DNA from: an uncultured Alphaproteobacteria bacterium
GTDB taxonomy: Bacteria > Pseudomonadota > Alphaproteobacteria > Caulobacterales > Caulobacteraceae
Assembly: GCA_903933475.1 (NCBI GenBank)
Contig: CAIZKE010000177.1
Span: 1 to 30,928 of the forward strand
Direction: 5' to 3'
Length of the DNA: 30,928 nt
Within the stretch, counting starts at the first letter, position 1, and each line of letters begins with the position of its first letter. The notes under the pieces were generated by a model that worked only from the letters and a program-made list of their open reading frames with translations, was not told the origin of the DNA and did not search any database. Positions 24,487 to 30,928 of this stretch are shown here, piece by piece. A program made the translations under genes and the position numbers.

Positions 24487-25263
24487 TCAGGAAATCGAGC
24501 GCCAGATGACATAGGCCGCGGTGGCCAGGACCATGGATGCAAACAGCCGCCGGCCCAACAGCGTGTGGCTGGACAGCGCCCGAGCGACGGGCCTGGCCGC
24601 CAGCGCACCAACGCCTCCCCCGGCCACCAGCGCCGCGAAGACCGGCCAGTCCACAAGACCAGAGGCGGCGTAGCTTGTGCTCGTTGCGGCACCGAAGAGG
24701 ACGACTGAAACCAGAGAAGACGCTGCAGCGTGCGCCAGGGTCATGCCTGTTGCAGCCATTAAACCGGGCACGATGAGAAATCCGCCGCCGATCCCGAAGA
24801 AGCCTGCAGCAAGACCCACCAGAAGCCCGACGGGCGCGAGCTTGAGCGTGAGCGCGCGACTGAGCCGCACATCGGGGTCGCCTTGACCGCGTTGGGGGAG
24901 CAGCATCGATACCGCCACTGCCGCCATGGCGACACCGAACCAGGCGAGCAGAACCTGCCCATCCACCATTTTTGCGAACTGCGCGCCGACCAGCGATCCC
25001 GCCAGGCCCGCGCCGCCGAACACCATGGCGCAAGGCCATTTCACCGTCCCAGCCCGAGCCTGAGTGGCGAGCCCGATCAGGGCGTTCACGGCCACTGCCG
25101 CCGCCGCCGTACCGATGGCGACGTGGGGATCCCGTATACCGACAAGGTAGATCAGCAAAGGTGTGGCCAGCACCGATCCGCCGCCGCCAAACACCGCGAG
25201 CAGCAGCCCGATCAGAGCCCCGCCGACCGCTGCGACGCCGTAGCTCGCGAGGGGCAAGTCCAT
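24487..25263 (-). CDS. TauE/SafE-family anion permease (probable sulfite or sulfur-anion exporter)
   Basis: A 258-residue membrane protein with about eight hydrophobic helices in two halves. Each half has the glycine motif of the family: AVFGGGGSVLATPLLIY near the N-terminus and GFFGIGGGFLIVPGLM in the middle. TauE/SafE proteins export sulfite, sulfoacetate or related anions. The start is the ATG giving MDLPLASYG; longer upstream frames are shadow sequence over the rhodanese gene. It begins five bases after that gene, in an arsR-rhodanese-tauE operon, which suggests it removes sulfite made by persulfide oxidation. The substrate is inferred from context. Confidence 0.88.
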   Translation of the reverse strand: MDLPLASYGVAAVGGALIGLLLAVFGGGGSVLATPLLIYLVGIRDPHVAIGTAAAAVAVNALIGLATQARAGTVKWPCAMVFGGAGLAGSLVGAQFAKMVDGQVLLAWFGVAMAAVAVSMLLPQRGQGDPDVRLSRALTLKLAPVGLLVGLAAGFFGIGGGFLIVPGLMAATGMTLAHAAASSLVSVVLFGAATSTSYAASGLVDWPVFAALVAGGGVGALAARPVARALSSHTLLGRRLFASMVLATAAYVIWRSIS

Positions 25264-25268
25264 GGGTC

Positions 25269-25802
25269 CTATGCCCTGACCGGCCGGTTCCAGGGCGCGG
25301 CTTGCAGGAGGCGAGCCATACCGCAGAAGCCGGTGGCACCCGCAAAAGTGAGGCCCGCACCCACAAAGGCCGAGAGACCGAAGAAGGCGGGATGCGCGAT
25401 GAACCCGAGCAGCACACCGGTCAGGACCAGCATGCCCGCGGCAATCTGCACCTGGCGCATAATCTCCAGCGGTGCCTGGCGGTCTTCCTTCACGGGCAGC
25501 CCTGCAAGCGCCCACGCATCGAGGCCGCCTTGCAAGACGAAGGCCTCGCCTTCGACGGCCGTAGCCAACCGGTCGCAGTTGGCCTCGGTCCGCATTCCCG
25601 ACCGGCAGGTGAAGACGACGTCCTTGGCAGGCTCGATCTTCAGATGCGCGGCTTCGAAGGTCGACAATGGGCGGGACAGGGCTCCGGGAACATGCCGGCG
25701 GGCGAATTCGTCGGCTTCACGGACATCGATAAGCACGGCGTGGCCGGTCCTGAGGCGCTGGGCGACCTCAATGGCGGGCAGGGACTTCAACTTAGCGGTC
25801 AT
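25269..25802 (-). CDS. Rhodanese domain protein with C-terminal DUF2892 membrane region (YgaP-like)
   Basis: A 177-residue protein. Residues 1-105 form a rhodanese domain with VLIDVREADEFARRHVPGA and the active loop CRSGMR (Cys66). The C-terminal part has two membrane helices (AAGMLVLTGVLLGFIAH, then the stretch from FFGLSAFVGAGLTFAGATGF), as in the DUF2892 family. Rhodanese domains carry sulfane sulfur as a cysteine persulfide, and the anchor places this at the inner membrane. The ATG overlaps the end of the ArsR gene by 11 bases, so the genes are coupled. Rhodanese, exporter and persulfide dioxygenase together fit handling of sulfide-derived persulfide. Confidence 0.92.
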   Translation of the reverse strand: MTAKLKSLPAIEVAQRLRTGHAVLIDVREADEFARRHVPGALSRPLSTFEAAHLKIEPAKDVVFTCRSGMRTEANCDRLATAVEGEAFVLQGGLDAWALAGLPVKEDRQAPLEIMRQVQIAAGMLVLTGVLLGFIAHPAFFGLSAFVGAGLTFAGATGFCGMARLLQAAPWNRPVRA

Positions 25803-26127
25803 GGCCTTGGGACTCCGGAGGACAAAAGATCTCAGCTAGCGTCGACACCACCTTCAAGGCTGCCAGATCGGCGATCCGATACCAGACGACCTGGGACTCA
25901 CGGCGGGTGGCCACGACCCCCTCTTCTCTGAGCACCGCGAGGTGCTGCGACAGCGCCGACTGCGAAAGACCGACCAGGGGCAAGAGCTGGCCCACTGACC
26001 GTTCGCCCTCGGTGAGCTGGCAAAGGATCATCAGCCGGCGCTCATTCGCCAGGGCGCGAAGCAGCTTCGCGGCCGCCCCGGCATTGGCTTCGAACTGGGT
26101 GAAGTCGAGTTTGGAGAGATCGAGCAT
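25792..26127 (-). CDS. ArsR-family repressor of the BigR/SqrR sulfide-sensing type
   Basis: A 111-residue winged-helix regulator with SVGQLLPLVGLSQSALSQHLAVL as its helix-turn-helix region and a VVWYRIAD wing. Two cysteines, Cys36 (MILCQL) and Cys102 (EIFCPP), are 66 residues apart. The sensing pair of BigR (Cys42, Cys108) and SqrR (Cys41, Cys107) has the same spacing. In those proteins polysulfide links the two cysteines and releases DNA. The metal ligands of arsenic or zinc sensors (CVC motif) are missing. The gene is divergent from the persulfide dioxygenase gene across 68 bases holding an AT-rich inverted repeat, so it probably controls both arms. Confidence 0.9.
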   Translation of the reverse strand: MLDLSKLDFTQFEANAGAAAKLLRALANERRLMILCQLTEGERSVGQLLPLVGLSQSALSQHLAVLREEGVVATRRESQVVWYRIADLAALKVVSTLAEIFCPPESQGHDR

Positions 26128-26132
26128 GGCGG

Positions 26133-26157
26133 ATATATATTAAACGTTTCTAATTTA
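26133..26157. promoter_or_regulatory. Candidate operator of the BigR-type repressor (AT-rich inverted repeat)
   Basis: An AT-rich block centred on the palindrome AAACGTTT (26142-26149) has arms reading ATATATTAAAC to the left and GTTTCTAATTTA to the right, an imperfect inverted repeat with about 7 of 11 matching arm positions. It lies 6-30 bases upstream of the repressor start and 39-63 bases upstream of the dioxygenase start, in otherwise GC-rich DNA. BigR operators known elsewhere are AT-rich palindromes overlapping the -10. Binding here is inferred. Confidence 0.6.
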
Positions 26158-26195
26158 GCAAGTCCTGATATACCGGGCCTGAATTGGAGCGCCCC

Positions 26196-27071
26196 ATGCA
26201 ACCCGACGTGCAAGTCTTCTTCGACCGCGCCACCTCCACCGCCAGCTATCTGGTCAGCGACCCCGCCACCAAGGCGTCGGCCATCATCGATCCCGTGCTG
26301 GATTTCGAGCCCAAGGCGGCGCGCCTATCCACCGCCTCAGCCGACCTGATCCTGGCGGCGGTGGCGGACCGTGGGCTCGACTTGAAGTATGTGCTGGAGA
26401 CCCACGCACACGCCGACCACCTCTCGGCAGCAGACTATATCCGCAGGCGCACGGGCGCGGAGATCGCCATCGGCGCCCACATCGTCGAGGTGCAGAAGAC
26501 ATTCATCCCGGTCTTTGAGGCGGACGAGGTCGCGGATGACGGGGGGGTATTCGATCACCTGCTGAATGAGGGCGACGCGTTGCCACTCGGCGACATGACG
26601 ATCGGCGTTATTCACACTCCGGGACACACCCCAGCCGACCTCACCTATCTGATCGGTGATACGGCTTTCGTCGGCGACACCCTGTTCATGCCCGACTACG
26701 GCACGGCGCGGGCTGACTTCCCCGGTGGAGACGCCCGGGTCCTGTATCGTTCGATCCAGAAGGTACTGGCCCTGCCTCCGCAGACGCGGCTCTTTGTGGG
26801 CCACGACTATCTTCCAGCCGGCCGCGACACCTTCAGCTGGGAGACCACGGTCGCCGAGCAGCAGGAACGGAATATCCATGTGCGCGAAGGCGTCAGCGAA
26901 GACGACTTCGTCGCCATGCGCGAAGCTCGTGACGCGACGCTGGCGGCACCCACCCTCATCCTGCCGTCCCTGCAGGTGAACATCCGTGGCGGCGCCATGC
27001 CGGACGCGTCGCAGTCCGGCCGGGTGTTCCTGAAGATCCCGATCACCCAAGGCGACAAGCCAAGATCCTGA
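26196..27071 (+). CDS. Metallo-beta-lactamase-fold persulfide dioxygenase-like protein (Blh/ETHE1 type)
   Basis: A 291-residue protein with metal-site motif THAHADH (His70, His72, Asp74, His75), then HTPGHTP, GDTLF and GHDY. These supply the iron ligands of ETHE1-type persulfide dioxygenases. The opening QVFFDRATSTASYLV and the DPVLDFE segment match the Blh/ETHE1 branch rather than glyoxalase II. Members oxidise glutathione persulfide to sulfite in the cytoplasm. The ATG at 26196 has TGGAG upstream; a TTG four codons earlier is less likely. It is divergent from the sulfide-type repressor and 14 bases upstream of the DUF302 gene. No rhodanese domain is fused to it; a separate rhodanese is encoded across the operator. 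Confidence 0.9.
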   Translation: MQPDVQVFFDRATSTASYLVSDPATKASAIIDPVLDFEPKAARLSTASADLILAAVADRGLDLKYVLETHAHADHLSAADYIRRRTGAEIAIGAHIVEVQKTFIPVFEADEVADDGGVFDHLLNEGDALPLGDMTIGVIHTPGHTPADLTYLIGDTAFVGDTLFMPDYGTARADFPGGDARVLYRSIQKVLALPPQTRLFVGHDYLPAGRDTFSWETTVAEQQERNIHVREGVSEDDFVAMREARDATLAAPTLILPSLQVNIRGGAMPDASQSGRVFLKIPITQGDKPRS

Positions 27072-27085
27072 AGGAGCACGGTCCA

Positions 27086-27478
27086 ATGACCTACTACTAC
27101 GCAAAGACCTTCGCCCGTCCGTTTGATGAGGTCGTGGCGGCGACGAGACAAGCGCTCGGAGAGGAGGGCTTCGGCGTCATCACGGAGATCGACATGCGCC
27201 AAACCCTGAAGGCGAAGATCGGAGAGGATTTCCGGCCCTACAAGATCCTTGGTGCCTGCAATCCCCGGATGGCGTTCGAGGCTCTCCAGCTCGAGGACAA
27301 GGTCGGGATCATGCTTCCCTGCAATGTCATCGTGCAGGATGCGGGCGGTGGGCGCACCGAGGTCGCGGCGGTGGATCCGGTGGCATCCATGGCGTCAATC
27401 GCCAACCCCGCCCTGATGGAGAAAGCCTCGATCATTGGTGCAAGTCTCAGGGCCGCAATTGATCGCATTCACGACTGA
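27086..27478 (+). CDS. DUF302 family protein
   Basis: A 130-residue soluble protein of the DUF302 fold: YYYAKTFARPFDEVVAATRQ, then EEGFGVITEIDM, YKILGACNPRMAFEALQ and IMLPCNVIVQD. There is no signal peptide or membrane helix. Two cysteines, in GACNP and LPCNV, are notable in a sulfur context. AAGGAG precedes the ATG, and it follows the dioxygenase gene by 14 bases, so the two are almost certainly co-transcribed. The biochemical role of DUF302 is unknown; placement suggests a part in persulfide or sulfite handling. Confidence 0.88.
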   Translation: MTYYYAKTFARPFDEVVAATRQALGEEGFGVITEIDMRQTLKAKIGEDFRPYKILGACNPRMAFEALQLEDKVGIMLPCNVIVQDAGGGRTEVAAVDPVASMASIANPALMEKASIIGASLRAAIDRIHD

Positions 27479-27501
27479 GCGGTGAAGCGGCTAACCCATC
27501 C

Positions 27502-27520
27502 TGGGTCCGGGTTTGACCCA
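27502..27520. terminator. Hairpin between DUF302 and argS
   Basis: TGGGTC (27502-27507) and GACCCA (27515-27520) pair across a 7-base loop in the 80-base gap between two convergent genes. There is no strong T-run on either side. It could act as a weak bidirectional terminator. Confidence 0.45.
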
Positions 27521-27558
27521 AGTGAGGTTGCATTCGTAGACCTGCCGCGGCGCGCCCT

Positions 27559-29358
27559 CTACATCCGCTCGGGGGCGGACAGGCCCAGGAGGTCGAGGCA
27601 GAGCTCGAGCTGGCCCAGGACCATCCCCGCCAGGGCCAGGCGAGAGGCGCGGACCTCGCCCTCGGCCGGCAAGATGGGGCAAGCGGCATAGAAGCGCGAG
27701 AAGGCCTGGGCCAGGCGGTAGGCGTGGTCGGCGACCAGGTTCGGCGCCCGGCGGTCGTAGGCCTCGGCCAGGGTGTCGTCGAAGGCGTCGAGCAGCAGGG
27801 CCAACTCCCGCTCTGACGGGTCCTCGATCCAGATGGAGCCCGCCGCCAGCCCCTGCTCGGCCGCCCGGCGCAGCACCGACTTAATGCGAACGGCCTGGTA
27901 GAGGAGGTAGGGCCCGGTCTTGCCCTCGAAGCTGGTGAAGCGGTCGAGGTCGAAGACGTAGGAGGTGCCGCGGAAGTTGGAGAGATCGGCGAACTTCAGG
28001 GCGGCCACCGCCACCTGGTGCGCCGTCGCCTCGAAGGCGTCGGGAGCCAGCTCCGCGCCCAGCCCCGCCTCACGCAGGCGCTCGCGCGCCCGGTCCCGGG
28101 TCATCTCGATCAGGTCGTTCAGCTTCAGCACCCCGCCCTCGCGGGTCTTGAAGGGCTTGCCGTCGATCCCGTTCATGGTGCCGAAGCCGATGTGCTCCAG
28201 CTGGCCCTCCGCGGCGTAGCCGGCCAGGACGGCGGCGCGGAAGACAACTTCGAAATGGTCGGCCTGCCGCTGGTCGACGACGTAGAGCACCTGTTCGGGA
28301 TCGAAGGTCCGACGGCGGTCCAGGATGGTAGCCAGATCCGTCGTGCCGTACATGGCCGAGCCCTCGGAGGACACCACCAGCAGGGGCGGCAGGTCGCGCT
28401 TGTCGCCCTGGCGGCCGATCCGGACGATCCGCGCGCCCTGGTCGTCCTCCAGCAGGCCGCGGGCCTCGAGGTCGGCGACCATCTCCGGGATCAGGGGATC
28501 GGCGTCGCTCTCGCCCTTCCAGAGGTCGAAGTCCACGCCCAGGGCGCGGAAGTCCCGGGCCAGGGCGACCTGGGTCACCCGGGCGAAGTGTCGCCACAGG
28601 AGGAGGCATCCCGGCCGGCGGGATTGCAGGGCGGCGGTCAGGCGGCGGGCGCGGTTGCGGTAGGCCTCGTCGGTCTTCCCCAGGGCCGCAGCCTCGGGAT
28701 ACATCCGGTCGAGATCGGCCAGGCTGATGCGCTGTGAGAGCCCCTCGAAGGCGGCGGCTTCGGCCTCGGGCGAGGGCGCGACCCCGGCGGCGTTCAGGTC
28801 CTCCACCAGGGCCTGGATCCAGGGATCGGCGTCCATGGCCGCGCCGATCAGCAGGCCCATCTGGTAGCCCCAGTCGCCGAAGTGGGCGTCGCCCAAGGTC
28901 GTATCGCCCCGGAACCGGTAAATGCGCTTCAGGGACTCGCCGATGATGGACGAGCGCAGGTGACCCACGTGCATGGGCTTGGCCACGTTGGGTCCGCCAT
29001 AGTCGATGAGGATCCGGCGGGGTGTGGCAACACGCCCGGCGCCCAGCCTGGGGTCGGCAGAGATCTCGCCGGCGCGGGCGGAAAGTGCGGCGTCGGACAG
29101 ACGCAGGTTGATGAAGCCAGGACCGGCGATCTCCACGGAGGCGAACTCCGGGGCGGTGCCCAGGACCTCGACGACCGCCGCAGCAATCTCGCGGGGATTG
29201 CGACCCACCCGCTTGGCCGCCGCCAGGGCGCCGTTGCACTGGAAATCGGCCAGGTCTGGACGGTCGGAGGGCGTGGCGCGGGCCAGGTCGACGGGCAGAC
29301 CAAGGGAACCGAACGCCCCGGCGAGGCGCTGGTCGATCGCGCGTCTCAGCCCACTCAT
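27559..29358 (-). CDS. argS: Arginyl-tRNA synthetase
   Basis: A 599-residue class I aminoacyl-tRNA synthetase that charges tRNA-Arg. The HIGH motif is HVGH, within GGPNVAKPMHVGHLRSSIIG. The degenerate KMSKS region is KPFKTREGG, normal for bacterial ArgRS. The N-terminal Add-1 domain that contacts the tRNA D-loop (residues 1-110) and the C-terminal anticodon-binding helical domain (DALVA-type, ending with the conserved Met) are both present. Length fits the family. The ATG overlaps the stop of the upstream secreted-protein gene (ATGA). Confidence 0.97.
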   Translation of the reverse strand: MSGLRRAIDQRLAGAFGSLGLPVDLARATPSDRPDLADFQCNGALAAAKRVGRNPREIAAAVVEVLGTAPEFASVEIAGPGFINLRLSDAALSARAGEISADPRLGAGRVATPRRILIDYGGPNVAKPMHVGHLRSSIIGESLKRIYRFRGDTTLGDAHFGDWGYQMGLLIGAAMDADPWIQALVEDLNAAGVAPSPEAEAAAFEGLSQRISLADLDRMYPEAAALGKTDEAYRNRARRLTAALQSRRPGCLLLWRHFARVTQVALARDFRALGVDFDLWKGESDADPLIPEMVADLEARGLLEDDQGARIVRIGRQGDKRDLPPLLVVSSEGSAMYGTTDLATILDRRRTFDPEQVLYVVDQRQADHFEVVFRAAVLAGYAAEGQLEHIGFGTMNGIDGKPFKTREGGVLKLNDLIEMTRDRARERLREAGLGAELAPDAFEATAHQVAVAALKFADLSNFRGTSYVFDLDRFTSFEGKTGPYLLYQAVRIKSVLRRAAEQGLAAGSIWIEDPSERELALLLDAFDDTLAEAYDRRAPNLVADHAYRLAQAFSRFYAACPILPAEGEVRASRLALAGMVLGQLELCLDLLGLSAPERM

Positions 29359-30044
29359 TTCTGGTTCCGGCCGCCTGCGGTTGCGGTCTGGGTGCCGGCG
29401 TCGAGGCGGAAGCGCTTCCCCTCACGGTTGAAAGCCGCCATGGCCGGCGTGACGTCAAAACCCACCAGGACCTCGAAATTGGAGCCGGAGGTCGTCAGGG
29501 TCGCCCGCGGGATGACGATGCCGTCGATCCGGTCCACCGCATAGAGGCGGTCCTGTCCCGGCTCAAAGCGAATCGGGAGGTCGAAATAGACCTTGTCGAT
29601 CACAAGGCGGTTCCTCTGGGTGACGGCCACCCAGTAGCGGTAGGTCTTTTGCACGCCGGTCGCCTTGGGGCCCCGGCCGGCGGCGAAGAGGACGTCGATG
29701 ACCAGGGTGATCGGCTCTTCGTCCTTGTAGGCGCAGCCCGCCGAGATCCGCTGGATCTCGCCGGACCAGGCCACTTCGGCGGAAGCTTCCTTGCCGCCCG
29801 TGAACTCCACATAGCGGCCGGCGTCGTAGAGGACCTTCACGAAGGGGCAGGGGCCGGCGTTGCGCAGTTCCGGGAGCCGCGCCTGGTTGTCGCCGAACTC
29901 GGCGTCGCGCTTGCGCTTGCGGGCCGCATCCTCGGCCTGGTCATCACCCGACGGCGGACGGGACTGGGCCATGGCGTCAGTCGCTGGCGCAGCGACGGCG
30001 CAGGCCAGGAGCAGGGCGGCGATCAGGGAGCTGGGGCGCATCAT
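29355..30044 (-). CDS. Secreted or periplasmic protein of unknown function
   Basis: A 229-residue protein. A cleavable signal peptide is clear (SLIAALLLACAVAAPATDAMA, residues 6-26 in part, probable cleavage after AMA). The mature part begins with a charged, low-complexity stretch (Asp/Glu/Arg/Lys, residues 32-50). A beta-rich domain follows, with GPCPFVKVLYDAGRYVEF and ISAGCAYKDEEPITLVIDV; its two cysteines could form a disulfide. I do not recognise the family. Its stop overlaps the argS start by four bases, so it is co-transcribed with argS, and it is divergent from ispH with 100 bases between. A TTG-free ATG-ATG start leaves one codon of uncertainty. Confidence 0.85.
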   Translation of the reverse strand: MMRPSSLIAALLLACAVAAPATDAMAQSRPPSGDDQAEDAARKRKRDAEFGDNQARLPELRNAGPCPFVKVLYDAGRYVEFTGGKEASAEVAWSGEIQRISAGCAYKDEEPITLVIDVLFAAGRGPKATGVQKTYRYWVAVTQRNRLVIDKVYFDLPIRFEPGQDRLYAVDRIDGIVIPRATLTTSGSNFEVLVGFDVTPAMAAFNREGKRFRLDAGTQTATAGGRNQK

Positions 30045-30144
30045 GTCGTCCGGCGAAACTCCGCGCGGAGGGCGCGGCCAAGCCCTCTGATACTGAACAA
30101 AGATTACGGCTGCAACGCGGCCGGTGAGACCCTAGATAGAGGGC

Positions 30145-30928
30145 ATGAGCGCAGAACCCGCCGCACCGCCCGCCCTGATCGTCCGACTGGCCGCCCCGAG
30201 AGGCTTCTGCGCGGGCGTCGACCGGGCCATCCAGGTGGTCGAGGCGACCCTCGAGCGCTTCGGCGCACCCGTTTTTGTCCGCCACGAGATCGTCCACAAC
30301 CGGCACGTGGTGTCCCGGCTCCGGGACCTGGGCGCGGTCTTCGTCGAGACCCTGGAGGAATGCCCGGATGACCGGCCCGTGGTCTTCTCCGCCCACGGAA
30401 GCCCCCGGTCCGTCACCGAGGCGGCGCAGGCCCGGGGGATGACCTATCTCGACGCAACCTGTCCCCTCGTCTCCAAGGTGCATGTGGAGGCGACCCGGCA
30501 CCACGCCGCCGGCCGGCAGGTCCTCCTCATCGGCCATGCCGGCCATCCGGAGGTTGTGGGCACCATGGGCCAGCTGCCCGAGGGGGCGGTCGTGCTGATC
30601 GAGACCCTCGAACAGGCCCGGGACTTCATCCCCAGGGCGTCTGATGCCCTCGCCTATGTCACCCAGACGACCCTGTCGGTGGACGACACCGCGGACATCG
30701 TCGAGATGCTCCGGTCCCGCTTCCCGGCAATGGCCACGCCCCACCGGGACGACATCTGCTACGCCACCACCAACCGGCAGGACGCGGTGAAGTCGCTCGC
30801 CGGCGGGTGTGACGTGCTGCTGGTGATCGGCTCCGCCAATTCCTCCAACTCCGTGCGGCTTGTCGAGGTGGGGTTGCGAGCCGGGGCCCCGAAGGCCTTC
30901 CTGATCGACGACGCCGACGACCTGGACC
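30145..30928 (+). CDS. ispH: 4-hydroxy-3-methylbut-2-enyl diphosphate reductase, 3' end outside window
   Basis: The first 261 codons of the last enzyme of the MEP isoprenoid pathway, which makes IPP and DMAPP. The three iron-sulfur cysteines are present in APRGFCAGVDRA, DATCPLVSKVH and DDICYATTNRQ. Active-site motifs are also intact: EIVHN, SAHGSP, GHAGHPEV, TQTTLS and SANSSNS. GAGGG precedes the ATG. Usual length is about 310-320 residues, so about 50-60 codons are missing past the right edge. Confidence 0.97.
   Translation, partial: MSAEPAAPPALIVRLAAPRGFCAGVDRAIQVVEATLERFGAPVFVRHEIVHNRHVVSRLRDLGAVFVETLEECPDDRPVVFSAHGSPRSVTEAAQARGMTYLDATCPLVSKVHVEATRHHAAGRQVLLIGHAGHPEVVGTMGQLPEGAVVLIETLEQARDFIPRASDALAYVTQTTLSVDDTADIVEMLRSRFPAMATPHRDDICYATTNRQDAVKSLAGGCDVLLVIGSANSSNSVRLVEVGLRAGAPKAFLIDDADDLD

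Noticed and set aside
25792..26127. An arsenic or zinc sensor assignment for the ArsR-family protein
   Set aside because: The CVC-type metal site is missing, and the two cysteines match the sulfide-sensing BigR/SqrR pair in position and spacing.

Overview
The window is GC-rich DNA from an alphaproteobacterium, most likely a Caulobacterales member (Caulobacter/Phenylobacterium/Brevundimonas type). The evidence is a cell-cycle methyltransferase CcrM that follows the Caulobacter protein closely along its whole length, GANTC sites and a CtrA-like box in front of ccrM, an F0-only ATP synthase operon with paired b and b' subunits, a split glycine decarboxylase (gcvPA/gcvPB), and a mutY / DUF721 / dsbA / smc neighbourhood. 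No tRNA, rRNA, CRISPR array, insertion sequence or prophage was seen.

Layout. 1-4576 (minus) is the 5' part of a very large secreted adhesin of the two-partner secretion type: TPS domain, beta-helix-like middle and at least seven tandem YDG-type repeats, running off the left edge. A family 9 glycosyltransferase lies upstream on the same strand. 5732-7776 (plus) holds ygfZ, tag and rnhB, followed by ccrM with its own regulatory region, and an MFS exporter whose 3' end overlaps that of the opposing mutY. From 11315 (plus) come a DUF721/DciA-like protein, a DsbA-like lipoprotein and smc, then the F0 operon atpI-atpB-atpE-b'-b.

Minus strand, 18.8-24.2 kb: a small PGPGW-like membrane protein and the glycine cleavage operon gcvT-gcvH-gcvPA-gcvPB, led by a tandem glycine riboswitch and closed by a hairpin. 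24.5-27.5 kb is a compact sulfide/persulfide module. A two-cysteine ArsR repressor of the BigR/SqrR type, a rhodanese-membrane protein and a TauE/SafE exporter lie on one side; a persulfide-dioxygenase-like metallo-beta-lactamase protein and a DUF302 protein lie on the other. They diverge from a 68-bp AT-rich spacer that carries an inverted repeat. The window closes with argS and an overlapping secreted protein of unknown function (minus), and the start of ispH (plus, cut by the right edge).

Most of the window is core metabolism and chromosome maintenance. The accessory parts are the adhesin with its glycosyltransferase neighbour and the sulfide module. The points most worth a second look are the ccrM control region, the shared operator of the sulfide module, the riboswitch, the YDG repeat array, and an active-site substitution in the 3-methyladenine glycosylase.
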